Assembly: GCA_021904315.1 (NCBI GenBank)
Contig: CM038917.1
Coordinates: 13,190,041 to 13,254,040, forward strand
Direction: 5' to 3'
From: Sphagnum magellanicum
Taxonomy: Eukaryota; Streptophyta; Sphagnopsida; Sphagnales; Sphagnaceae
DNA length: 64,000 nt
This document shows, piece by piece, positions 11,499 to 21,699 of the stretch. The translations under genes and the position numbers were made by a program. The notes under the pieces were generated by a model. The model saw only the letters and a program-made list of their open reading frames with translations, was not told the DNA's origin and searched no databases. Every line of letters starts with the position of its first letter. The first letter of the stretch is position 1.

Positions 11499-12826
11499 AT
11501 GTTGTTACCAAATTTTGAGGCATGGGACAACACCATGTCCTCGAATGATGAAAGCACCAATGTTCAGCCAAAACCAAGGTATCAGTTACAAAGTAACACA
11601 CAATCATTTGAGTCAATTTTTTTAAATTCACGATCTTCACGACAGTACCATCAAACATCTACAGCACACCGTCATCTAGTACAACTCCTACCAAGAATTC
11701 AGGTTCAGGTTACATTACATCAATGGTACCTTAGAGTCCATTTGGAGAGGTTATTCAGTGGGGTACACCTATTGCCGGACCTGCTTTCACACCATCACCG
11801 TATATTCCGTTACAAGCCGTGACCTCTACACCCATATACACCATGGAGGTCAGAAATTCCTATGGGAAAATTACGAAGTTTAATGGAAGGCCAGGTACCA
11901 TTTCTTTGAGGGAGTTCAAGGCAACTTTCTCAACTTTGGTCTGCGAATTGGAATTCAAGTATGGCACTAATTACACCGAGGCGTTCGCATTCAAACAACT
12001 AGCCTGTTATGTGCACTATGAGGCATTAGATGTCTATGAGTAACATTTTTCAAGGATTTTGGGCATCACCTAAATCCCCAATCCAGCTTATGCCACATCC
12101 ATTACCATCGCCTTTTAAGTTGCACTATAAGTTGCCATTGCACATCATGGGATTATGCCCAATAATCCAAATTCGGTACTTACTTTAGTAAACATTTCTC
12201 CTCAACAACTCATTGTTGCTACTACAAACATTCTTCCCACCATCGATGCACTAGCTTTTACTGATCCAATGGGGGAATTCTTTCAAGTTCTTGAGTTAGA
12301 ATTTTCGGTCAAGAGTTCGGAAAAAATTCTACAGTTCGCCACCTTCTCTCAATAAAAAGATGAAACCCTCAAGATGCTTTGCAAAATGCTTCTCAAGCTT
12401 AAAAAGGATACTCACAACATCACAGACCTGGAAGCTGCCCATTGGTATAATCATTCGTTGGAAGGTACTTCAACACTCCATGCAAAGGTTTTACAACGGG
12501 TTTTTGCAGAATTTGGAGATTCGTACACTTTGCTAGATGTGTACAACATTTTTAAAAAGTTAGATTTAGCTCATGCACACTATGAGGCTAATACTATAAG
12601 GTTTCCCTCACATTCAAGGCCTCAACCTCCACTAATTGCGCCAACTAGATCATCACATTCTTTTTCAAAGGCTAAAGCGATGCACTTTACTACACCCATG
12701 AATGCAATATTCCTTTCGATGATCTCTTTTATGATTATTGTGGAAAAGAATGACATCATGAAGCTGTTTGTTTTGCCAAATTCCCGAAACGGAAGCAACT
12801 TCGATTACCATGACAAAATCTGGTAG
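11499..12826 (+). pseudogene. gag remnant of the gypsy element
   Basis: Broken capsid-like coding region. The frame at 11819-12043 contains a stretch typical of retrotransposon gag proteins (SLREFKATFSTLVCELEFKY). After a gap with stops, 12374-12826 continues with Leu-rich gag helices (TDLEAAHWYNHSLEGT, VFAEFGDSYTLLDVYNIFKK). The Pro/Ser/Arg-rich tail near 12600-12660 resembles the linker before a zinc knuckle. The protein would have formed the virus-like particle shell. At least two frames and several stops separate the parts, so it cannot make a capsid. The assignment rests on order relative to protease and RT plus helix composition; there is no catalytic motif to confirm it. Confidence 0.65.
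12730..12771 (+). pseudogene. Degenerate CCHC zinc knuckle of gag
   Basis: In frame one can read Y-D-Y-C-G-K-E-stop-H-H-E-A-V-C. The spacing fits C-x2-C-x4-H-x4-C with the first Cys replaced by Tyr (TAT for TGT) and a TGA stop at the glycine position usual before the His. Gag zinc knuckles bind the element RNA for packaging. Both lesions are single transitions from a functional knuckle. Confidence 0.6.
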
Positions 12827-13959
12827 CATCTTCCATTGCCCCTCAATCAAAAGCCAAGGCACCCCAGCCTTCCACTCAGGTTTTCCCCACCAAGGGTAAT
12901 TCCAGTAAGAATGTTAAGAAGAAGGAGCACAATGCTGACAAGAGGGAGGTGCTTCAAGCCCATGCCGCTCAAGTTCAAACTCTACAGATGAACTCATATC
13001 ATTAAGGGTTTAACTTGCTAATCTAAAAAGCAAGTCTTTCCAACCAACTAGTCATGCCCAACCTATACAAGGTTCAAGATCACGAAAGGGACCTCCTAGG
13101 TCATTATATGGCCTTTCACATGATGCCACGGTTAGGGAATATGTTTTTTCATGTGCACACAATTTTAGTTTTAACCCAGAAATTGCCATTTCTTTTTGCC
13201 CTTCCTACTTTGCAACATAAAAGGCTAATGTGGCACCCATAGTTTTTGCCACTAGGCAAATAATTCAGATTGATGGATTCACATCTGGTTTAAGTCCTAT
13301 TACTAGGGTTAGAGGAGCTTGAACAATCATGACATAATCTTTTTGTCCTCTCAACACGGAAGAAGAACACACCTTGTTGGCAAGGGGGGAGGAGACTATT
13401 ACATCGCAAGCTATTAGGGCATCAAATTCTCATGTCCCAGGAGTACATGTACATCAGGAAAACACACAATTTTTTGCTGATCAATTTATGGAATGCCAAC
13501 TTTAAATGCATGAAGTGGCGCAAAAACTTGTGAATACACTGTTGTTTTGTTTTCAAATTTTGAAACTAAGCACCAGGGACATAATTGCAATATTAAAAGA
13601 TACCCTACACACTACATCAAGTCCTCTACCAATCCCTGATCCACATGCTAAAAGGGTCCCATCCAACACCTTAGAAAGACATTCAATTGGCTCACGTGTT
13701 GTAGATGGTGTTCGTAATATGGTAATTAGTTTTAGCATGGTTAAACTAGTGGGCTCTCCTACCTCTAATTCTACATTCACATATCAAAAGGGAGTTAAAA
13801 ACACCTCACTTGTGGATTTGTTACTCAACAAAAGCATTGTGGATAGCCATTCTCTTCATGAAATATCTCACTCATTTCCGAAGGTGGTGCCTAGTGAGAG
13901 AACTTCCATCACCACCAGAGTTGCCATTGTCGACAATACCGAGTCAATAATCCAAAATG

Positions 13960-14412
13960 GGAGGACATACACCCAGAGTGGTACTTCTTGATACAAGTGC
14001 CTAACTAATGATTCTTGGAGTTCAATTCGCCAAGAAAATGGGCATGTTTGATTCCAAACTATGGAAATCTATGTGGCAAATTCGCACCATTGGTGGGAAC
14101 GTAAAGGAGGTACTTGGGGAGAGCTCAAATTTGATTACATTTAATTTCAATGAAAGTAGAGATCATGAGCTTTGCCTACATGTCAGATGTTTAGTCACCA
14201 ATGCCACCAGTTACGATGTGCTCATTGGGCAAGAGGCCCTATTTTCACCAAGATTCACAATTAATAACTGGTTCAAGCATGCGTACTACCAAGTGGATTG
14301 GGAGACTGATGACCACCACCTGGGATACATACCCTTTGATGTACATGGGAACCATAATCTTATGGCTCACCACTGCATGCTCAAGGAAGCACACACCATT
14401 TCCTACATCTAA
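13960..14412 (+). pseudogene. Retropepsin-like aspartic protease remnant
   Basis: The frame reads PRVVLLDTSA (13972-14001), then a stop, then LMILGVQFAKKMGM. This matches the retropepsin pattern of a hydrophobic strand leading into D-T/S-G/S-A followed by a hydrophobic turn. The catalytic Asp codon is at 13990-13992. The open part 14008-14412 continues with the second lobe, including a VLIGQEAL-like stretch near 14217-14243. The enzyme would have processed the polyprotein. The TAA at 14002-14004, just after the active-site loop, inactivates this copy. Frame and position between gag and the methyltransferase-like domain support the call. Confidence 0.65.
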
Positions 14413-14640
14413 CAAACTAGCCATGAATGGATAGAGGGAGATGAAGAGGAGACAATTTACGCCCAAGCTACTAAAAGCTTGAAGATGATTCCTACGAACA
14501 TTCAACACAAACCAAAGGTTTTATAGAGGTTCAAAGCAGCCCACGAGCCCTTCGTCAAAACTTTGTCTAGTTTTGAAAACACATAGAGCCATGGTGAACC
14601 GATTAAATTCGTATTTCGTTAACTAGTCACCTAGACACTG

Positions 14641-15605
14641 CTTAAAGAGGGGATTACATTACCAGAGCTTTTTGGTGGCATTGGTACAGGTCCTGAAGCC
14701 CTACTATAGTCAGGGATGGTGGTTTGAAAGTATTTCTACATGGACATTGATCTTGTTGCAAGGCAAGTGGCAACATCGAAAATGAGGGAGCTCATAACCA
14801 GATTTCCACAACAGTTTGCAACCACCGCATGGAAGGCCAATTTCATGTTTTTGCCTTCTAACATACAACTAATTCAAAAGAAACATATGGAATTATTTGG
14901 CCCCGTGGACCTCATCATTTCAGGTTGGGAATGTCAAGGATTTTCAACAACTCAATTTGGAAAAGGTTTGAGTGACACAAGATCCAATCTCTTCACGGAC
15001 ATGGTACGATTGATCACCTGGGCTCAATCCATTTCTCTTACACTTGGTTATGTAATTGAAATCACCCCTTCTTAGCTTGACTACAGGGAAAAAGTCCAGG
15101 AGCACTACACAGCTGGTCAAACATTACCTTGGAGAGTCGTTCCTACTCGACGCAACACAATGTGGTTCTTATGTGCACCTACCACATAATTGGTAGACCA
15201 ACCTTGCACCACTCTCAGTTCTGTAGTTACCTCTGAGATACACCATAGAGACCCCAACCTGCAGGTTTTTCACATATTGTATGATCAAAGCTCTTGCCAA
15301 CCAATTACAAGGCAAGAGAAACTTGTTTGGTTTCCTTCGAACACAATAGGAAAACTAGAGGTGCTTGGGCCACCTTTGTTTCCTTCCCATGAGCAAACGC
15401 CTTTCAGGGAGATGGACCAGGCTTGGTATATTATCGTGTTTTAGCCATTTGGGATGAACTAAACCTAGAAGAAAGAAGAAGGGCTGTGGGGTTCCAAATT
15501 GGCACTACTAGTCACACCAAGGTGACTAAATTGAAGCGTAACACTCTACTAGGGAGAGGCATGGACCTGAACTCCCTTACATGGTTGTTAGTAACCTGTG
15601 TACTC
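14641..15605 (+). pseudogene. DNA cytosine-5-methyltransferase-like domain inside the gypsy polyprotein
   Basis: C5-methyltransferase motifs appear in the correct order. Motif I: ELFGGIGTG (14665-14691), the AdoMet loop. Motif IV: GWECQGFS (14923-14946), catalytic Cys codon 14932-14934, with Glu where the usual Pro of PCQ stands. Then GLSDTRSNLF, like the conserved G-x-D-x-R-S-x-L-F helix. Motif VI: IEITP (15055-15069), near the usual ENV. Motif VIII remnant: DATQCGSYVHLPHNW (15149-15193), with its Arg residues lost. Finally a C-terminal part, ERRRAVGF then LLGRGMDLNSLTWLL (~15475-15590), resembling motifs IX-X. Motif VIII (D-A-x5-H-x3-R-x-W type) is closest to DNMT3/DRM enzymes. Stops at 14717, 14735 and 15073 and two frame changes make it inactive. 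It sits between protease and RT and shares the element's decay, so it belongs to the transposon. Confidence 0.75.
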
Positions 15606-15739
15606 TTTCAAATGTACACAACATTAGCATTTATTCAATTAGCTTGCATTTTTGGCGATGTGACCACATGGCACCCCGACCAAGTACACTTGCTTATCTT
15701 CAACATTCTACATTTCACTCTTAGTGTTGGGGGGTAGGA

Positions 15740-16225
15740 GGTACCATGTAATTTGACTCAAGTTGTTTTTAATACACTTGGATGTACATCAGCTTCTGGA
15801 GAAACAATTACAACCTTCTATGAATCTGCACAGTTGGATAGTGGAAAACCCAATACACCAAGTTCATTAAACACACTTTCCAATTCCATTCCATGTGTTC
15901 CAACTACCCTTTCGTTATGGGGAACCAGCTCACCAAGAAGGAGAGAGACCGCGTCATAGATTTGTTAATTAAGTATGAGAATGTGTTTGCATTCTCAATG
16001 AAAGACTTATGTAGGTGTAAGACTATATAGTTTTCTATAAACCTTACAAATGAGATCGTCTATTGGAGGAGGTATAGGTTGAATAAGCATGAGTGGGAAT
16101 TGGTAGATGAAAGATGCAAAAAGCTCCATGAGGTTGGTCTCATTCTGTTGTCAAGTTATAATTTCGCAACCATTACAATAATGCCAGCAAAAAAGGATTA
16201 AGTTGGATTATGGACTGAAAAAAGG
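15740..16225 (+). pseudogene. Linker between methyltransferase-like domain and RT
   Basis: A Ser/Thr/Pro-rich open piece (15753-15959) is followed, across a stop, by a segment reading DRVIDLLIKYENVFAFSMKD. That segment resembles the conserved stretch just upstream of RT in gypsy polyproteins (LL-x2-Y-x-D-V-F-A). The RT N-terminus follows at about 16080. No enzymatic motif is present. Confidence 0.5.
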
Positions 16226-16880
16226 ATGTGTGAGGATTATAGGCCTTTGAACCTATTTACACCTCAAGACAAGTACCCCATGCCCATCCTTGAAGAGCTG
16301 TTTGATAGCATTGGAAACTCAAACATCTTCACAATTGTGGATTTAAGGCAAGGCTTCAACCAAATTGTGCTCATTGCAAAGGATTGTAAGAAAACCACAT
16401 TTCATGGAAACAACAAGTTGTGGGAATGGCTTGTGATGTCTTTTGGATTGAAGAATGCACCTGTCTTCTTTTAGCGAATCATGAACCAGGTTTTCGAAGG
16501 GGTATATTTCTTGAAGTGCTACATAGATGACGTCTTAATGCATAGTAAGGGACTCCTATAGCATTTGGCTCATCTTGATAAGTTATTCAAGAGGTTCCAT
16601 GAAGTCAATATGAAGATCCATCCTAAAAAGTGTGAGTTTGTTGTCACTTCAGTAGTTTACTTTGGACATAAAATTTTGCCAAATGGTATTATGGTTCATT
16701 GGGCCAAAGTAGTAGCCATTTTAGAGATGCCCAATCCTATTGATGTTCACACTTTGAGGAGCTTCATCGGACTATGTAATTACTATAAAATTTGTGTCCA
16801 AGATTTTAGTACTATTGCTCATCCTCTCTATGAATTATTAAAAAAGGATGTTGCTTGGACATGGAATGATGAAGCTTAGG
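16040..16880 (+). pseudogene. Ty3/gypsy reverse transcriptase remnant
   Basis: All RT landmarks are in one frame. These are MCEDYRPLN then DKYPMPILEELFD (RT domain 1-2), FTIVDLRQGFNQI (first catalytic Asp), MSFGLKNAPVFF (domain 4) and YIDDVLMHS (16520-16546, the two catalytic Asp of the Y-x-D-D box). Then come VYFGHKILPNG and the thumb-proximal LRSFIGLCNYYKICVQDFS. The YIDD form and the FGLKNAP signature are typical of Ty3/gypsy. In-frame stops at about 16472, 16559 and 16877 disable it. The enzyme would have copied element RNA into DNA in the particle. Confidence 0.9.
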
Positions 16881-17345
16881 AAGCTTTCAACACACTCAAG
16901 GAAAAGCTTTAAAAGTTCCCCATTATGAGAAAACTTGATTTCAGCAAGGTCTTCATTCTACACAATATCTGGAATGCTCTCAGTATTGGTGTTATTCTTG
17001 GCCAATTTGATGAAGAAAGCAAGGAATATGTTATCACCTATGCATCTCGAAACAACAACAAGGCTAAAAGTAATTACTTTTCATACGAGGGGGAGTGCCT
17101 TATTGTTGTATGGGCCGTCATACATTTCAGGCCCTATCTTTATGGCACCAATTTCACTTTGTATATCGACCACCAGCCTATTAAGTGGTTGATGACCAAC
17201 GATAAATTTACTGGTAAGTTAGTTCGTTGGGCGCTTATACTTTAAAAGTATGAGTTCAAAGTTATTCACTGACCTGGTATTACACATCAAAACGTGGATA
17301 CCATATCACGAAAACCCCTCACTACCTTTGAAGAAATTTCAAAAG
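16881..17345 (+). pseudogene. RNase H domain remnant of the gypsy element
   Basis: Continues the RT frame. Recognisable parts are AFNTLKEKL and the segment SIGVILGQFDEESKEYVITY. Then come NYFSYEGECLIVVWAVIHFR (the usual Y-x3-E-x-E-x-L-A-x-V-x-A motif) and LYIDHQPIKWL (the usual T-D-H-x-P-L motif). The strand with the first catalytic Asp has become SKVFILHNIWNA, where D-A-S would be expected. Stops fall at 16910, 17243 and 17270. Family knowledge: this domain degrades the RNA strand of the hybrid during reverse transcription. Confidence 0.85.
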
Positions 17346-17440
17346 CCAAGTAAGACTTCTACCAAATTTTAGCAATACATGTATCTTATGCATCTAGTCA
17401 TCTTGCACTACTATAATGTAACCTAGTTGAGCATCCCATT

Positions 17441-18640
17441 GTGCATATATGGGAGGACTTGGACACTCTAAAGTTTCTTCAACATGGGGAATACCCTCCC
17501 CAAGTTACATCAAGTCATCGGGATCACATACAACAACAGTCCAAACGCTACTCATGGAGGGACAATGACCTCGTTCGATGCTTACCACAAGACGATAGAG
17601 TGGTTCCTCCACCACATGAATGGCTTTGTCTTATTCAGAAGGTACACTCGAAGCTTAGACACTTTGGAATTAAGTGCATTTATAGCCTTTTCGCTCCTCA
17701 TTACCATTGGAGAAGTATGTATGCTCAAGTCAGAGATGTCATTACTAGGTGTGAACAATGCGATAAATTGAGAACTTCCTTCTCCTTTCAACAGCTCACG
17801 CTTTCTCCACTCCCTATTCAAGGCATGTTTTATCGTTGGTCATGTGATTTAACTAAAAAGTTACCACAGACCTCCAAGGGTAATGTGTACATCATGATTA
17901 TGATTGAACGTTTTTCAAAATGGGTCGAGTTTGTTGCGTTGCTAGACAAGTAATCACTAGCACCAGCTAGGCTTTTTTACAACATGTCTTAAGTAGGTCT
18001 AGGCTTGTGCTAAATGCCTTACTAATCAAAAATTCCAAGACCTACTTGACCATGCTCTCATTAACCATCGCCAGACTTTAGGAGATCACCCCCAAGCTGA
18101 TGGCTTTGCAAAGAGGACGATTTAGACAAGAAAGGACTTTGGAAGATTTGCCTCACTAGGAACAAAGAAAATTGGGACTTGGCCCTCCCTTACATCGCTA
18201 TGGGTTACGAGATGTCCAAACACGCCTCTTTGTCTCATTTCTCTACTTACATTTTATTTTTTGGGAGACATCCCATTCCACTTTCTTCCATTGCTACTCA
18301 AATGGACTAGGTTGTGGACTTGGATTCTCCATCCACTTAGGTTAAGGCCATCGCAGAGAGGGCTACTCTATTCAAGAGGGTTATGCCCGTGGCCATGGAA
18401 AACTTGTCCATTGCATAACATTGAAACACCTTACGGTATGCACACACACAAGGTGCTAGTTACAAACCTAAGGTGAGACAATTTGATGTTGGTGACTTTG
18501 TATATCTCCAACAACAACCTAATGATATTTTAGACACTTTTTCCGATCACATTATCTTAAGGATTAAGGCAATTAAGCCTTTAGGTGTGTTGGAGTTGTA
18601 AGGAGATGACAAACGCACAATTCGGGATCACTTTAAAAAT
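17441..18640 (+). pseudogene. Integrase remnant (HHCC finger, core, GPY/F-like module)
   Basis: The N-terminal zinc finger is visible as HSKLRHFG, then DVITRCEQCDK, i.e. H-x4-H and C-x2-C (about 17645-17765). The core begins at about 17840 with the first-Asp strand (WSCDLTKKL) and continues to ERFSKWVEFV. The region around the second Asp is damaged by stops and a small deletion near 18000-18040. The third-acid region reads DHPQADGFAKRTI with Lys where Glu is expected. A distal module reads FDVGDFVYLQQQ, then ILRIKAIKPLGVLEL, like the GPY/F region that binds DNA or chromatin. It once joined element DNA to the genome; it is now inactive. Confidence 0.85.
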
Positions 18641-18715
18641 TGTGCACCCTGCCACTTGCCGAACTTGGATCCTACCATCATCATGTCAACTTGGATTCCT
18701 CCACTTGACTACCCA

Positions 18716-18850
18716 TGTCAGGTATGTTAGCGGATAGACGATGCTAATCAAATGTTGTTTTGTGATAAGTGTAATGGTGGATACCATTTCTTCTGCCTCA
18801 AGTCGAAACTCACTCAAGTTCTTGCCAACATTTGGTATTGTTCATCATGT
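18716..18850 (+). pseudogene. PHD finger at the C-terminus of the integrase
   Basis: In the RT-integrase frame the residues give C-x2-C-x11-C-x2-C-x4-H-x2-C-x14-C-x2-C, an exact C4HC3 PHD-finger spacing (first Cys codon 18716-18718, last 18848-18850). The core reads MLFCDKCNGGYHFFCL, then IWYCSSC, including the Trp two residues before the last Cys pair that is typical of PHD fingers. The only lesion is a TAG directly after the second Cys (18728-18730). PHD fingers bind histone H3 tails. Placed where chromoviruses carry a chromodomain, it may have directed integration to particular chromatin (inference). Confidence 0.8.
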
Positions 18851-19079
18851 TATCCTACAACACCTTGATTTCTACTCAGACCATGCCACATTTTTCCCAG
18901 CTCAGGTCTGGGGTGGGGATACATGAGAATTTCATCTTAGCCTCCTCTTGGGCATTGTATATGTATGTGTGTGCATCTCTTTTTGGTTGATTAGTTTCTA
19001 CCTTTGATTGGTTTTAGTCTTTTTGTTTAATAGAATTTATTATGGATTTACACCCTTATGACACCATACATCACGACAC

Positions 19080-19270
19080 TACACATCACGACATATTATT
19101 ATTTGCACCCTACTTACATATTACCTATCTACGTAATAACTTACAACCTATTACCTACCTACTTAGGTAATTCACAACCTACCTATACTTAACCTACTAC
19201 CTACATACATACCTACCTAGGTTAAACTAAGTAGGGTAGCTAGTTAGGTGGGCTAGGGTAATTAATTAGG
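19080..19270. repeat. TACCTACCTACTTA-type repeat cluster
   Basis: Dense copies of ACCTACCTA and complementary TAGGTAGG words with partial inverted arrangement, related to clusters near 3.2 kb and 43.6 kb. It lies just beyond the gypsy coding region. No gene occurs from here to 20020. Confidence 0.5.
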
Positions 19271-21699
19271 CTAAGCAAGCTAGTTTGATAAACGAGGGTC
19301 CAAATATGTTGGTGCACCTTGTACATTGTTTTGGAGATGGCTTAAAAAGATGGATGGATATATGTATTTAAATGAATGGTTGATGGGGCATATAATATGG
19401 ACGAATTTATGATGTAATATGACTCAATTAATGGATGGACAATGTGGCATATAATATTGATGAATGGATTATATAACATGTAACAATGGTGGCAATGTGT
19501 CAACAAAAAATTGAATTACATTTGTTGAAATTAGAAACTAGTCATGTCAATTTGCAAAACTAAACATTAGTTAACATCCTAATTATAGCCACATAATGGG
19601 AGTTCATTTTATATTACATTTTCATTTAAACTTTGAGTTTTCTTTTTGCTTTGGTTTGATTTTGTTTTCAATTACTTTTGTTTAAGCCTAACTTGTGTTT
19701 AAATTTTAACCCAGATGTAGTTTATTAATTTTTGGATTTTTTTATAAGAATGGACCTTTTTTGGCTGTGGGTAACTTCAAATCTTTCACTTTGGGAGTTC
19801 AAACATTCATTATTAATTTATTTATAAGTGGCTTTAATTTTTTCAATATATTCAAGTTTTAAAAAAAAAATTCAAATGTTGTAGTCTTTAAACATTCTTG
19901 TTATTAAACATATTAAAATCATATGGTGTCAATGTAAATAAATGTGGATAGCACAAGGTTCACCAAGCTTATGGAGTTTTGAAACCATTGTCACACATAC
20001 CATTCAATTTATAATGTTCAAATCATTTGTCTAAAAGTGGGATGCAATTCACTAACTTAAATAACTATGAAATTTTGAAAGTGAAATAGGCTCACATCAC
20101 CTTAGTCATTTCACCTTGTTTAAAGTTGTGTCATTATAAGGTTATTATGTAATTTTCATGTTTTGCTATTAATTGACATAATTCATTACTAAATGAATCA
20201 ATTCACTATAGTAAATTTGTTTTTCTTAATGTTATTTAAAATTATTTTAGGTTATTCCACCCTAAATTATTATAAATTATTTTCAACTATTATAGGCAAG
20301 CCCACTATAAATTATTTTAAATTATTCCACCCTAGGTTATTTTTAAGTATTTAATTTAGGTTCTTTTTGGTTATTTTCAATTATTTCGCATTAGTCTATT
20401 TAAAATTATTTTTTTATTATTATTATTTTAAGTTATTTAAAATTATTCCACTTGAAATTATTATAAGTTTTTATTTGTTATTCTACCATAAGCTATTATC
20501 AGCATTATTATTTTGAATCATTATAAGTTATTTTAGGTTATATACCCTAGGTTATACCTTAAGCTATTATAACATAGACCAATTAAAGGTTACATAACTT
20601 AAAATAACTTAAAGTGGGATAATTTAAAATAACAAAAAGTAACATAAGGTGGAATAGTTTGAAATAACCAAAAAAACCTAAAGTGAAATAGTTTAAAATA
20701 ATTAAAAATTACTTAAGGTAAATTAATTTAAAATAATGTACAGTGGAATAGAAAGAAAATAACCTAGGGTGAAATAGCCTAAAACGACTAAGAATAACAT
20801 AAGGTAAAAACCTAAAATAACCTAGGGTGAAATAATTTAGAATAATAAAAAATACCCTAGGGTGCTATAACCTAAAATAAGTTAAGGTGGATGAATTGAA
20901 AATAACAATAACTTAGGGCTAATTTAAAATCCTAGCTTATAGTAGGTTAAAAATAACCTACATTATCTTACACTAACTTAGGACTAATTTAGGACTAACA
21001 TAAGAACTCATCATACAATAACTTACACATATGTTAAGATAGAGTGTAAATAATAATGTGTGGTGACAAATCATTTCATTTATTTAAATAATGTTCAAAT
21101 GGTTAAAGACTTGTTTTTAAAACATGGATACACTATTACAAAAATGAGGTGCAGTTCACGAACTTAAATCACTATGGGACCTTAAAAATGAAATAAATTC
21201 ATTGCATTTTATTAACTTCACCTTAATTAAAGTTATTTCATTATAATATCAATATGTAAACATCATGTTTCGTTACCAGTTAACATAATTCACTATTATA
21301 ATTTATTGTAGTAAATAGGTTTATTTTTATGTTTTTAAAAATATTATATATATGCTACTTTATGATATACCTTATATTATTTTAAGTTATTTAAGTTATT
21401 TAAGTTATTTAACTTATACCTTGTGCTATTATAAGTTATTATAGGATATTATAAATTATTATACCATAAACTATTATACGTTATTTTACCTTAAGGTATT
21501 TTAACTAGTTTATTATAAATTTTTAAATTATTATAAATTAAATTATTCAGCTAACCTTAGGCTAAACCTTAAGTTATTTTATTTTAAATTAATATATGTT
21601 ATTTCAAGTTATACTTTAAATTATTCAAGGTCATTCTATTTTATGTTATTATAAATTATTTTATCTTAAATATAATATATAACTTTAAATATTTAAAAT

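Larger units (their letters stand above)
10327..18950 (+). mobile_element. Decayed Ty3/gypsy retrotransposon carrying DNMT-like and PHD domains
   Basis: Domain order on the plus strand: gag (11.5-12.8 kb), CCHC relic (12.73), protease (13.96-14.4), cytosine methyltransferase-like domain (14.65-15.6), reverse transcriptase (16.0-16.9), RNase H (16.9-17.3), integrase (17.45-18.6), PHD finger (18.72-18.85). RT before integrase defines Ty3/gypsy. From RT to the PHD finger almost everything stays in one frame interrupted by stops, showing that one continuous polyprotein once ran through integrase into the PHD finger. Many stops sit where Gln, Trp or Arg would be expected. The coding part is about 7 kb. 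The 3' LTR was not found, so the outer limits are approximate. Confidence 0.85.

Noticed and set aside
14740..15075. The methyltransferase-like segment as a host gene beside the transposon
   Set aside because: It lies between protease and RT with no introns or promoter of its own, and it has the same stop-rich decay as the rest of the element.
18900..19310. Search for a 3' LTR matching TGTTATGCCCG at 10327
   Set aside because: No matching sequence is visible here, so no LTR pair is claimed and the 5' LTR remains tentative.
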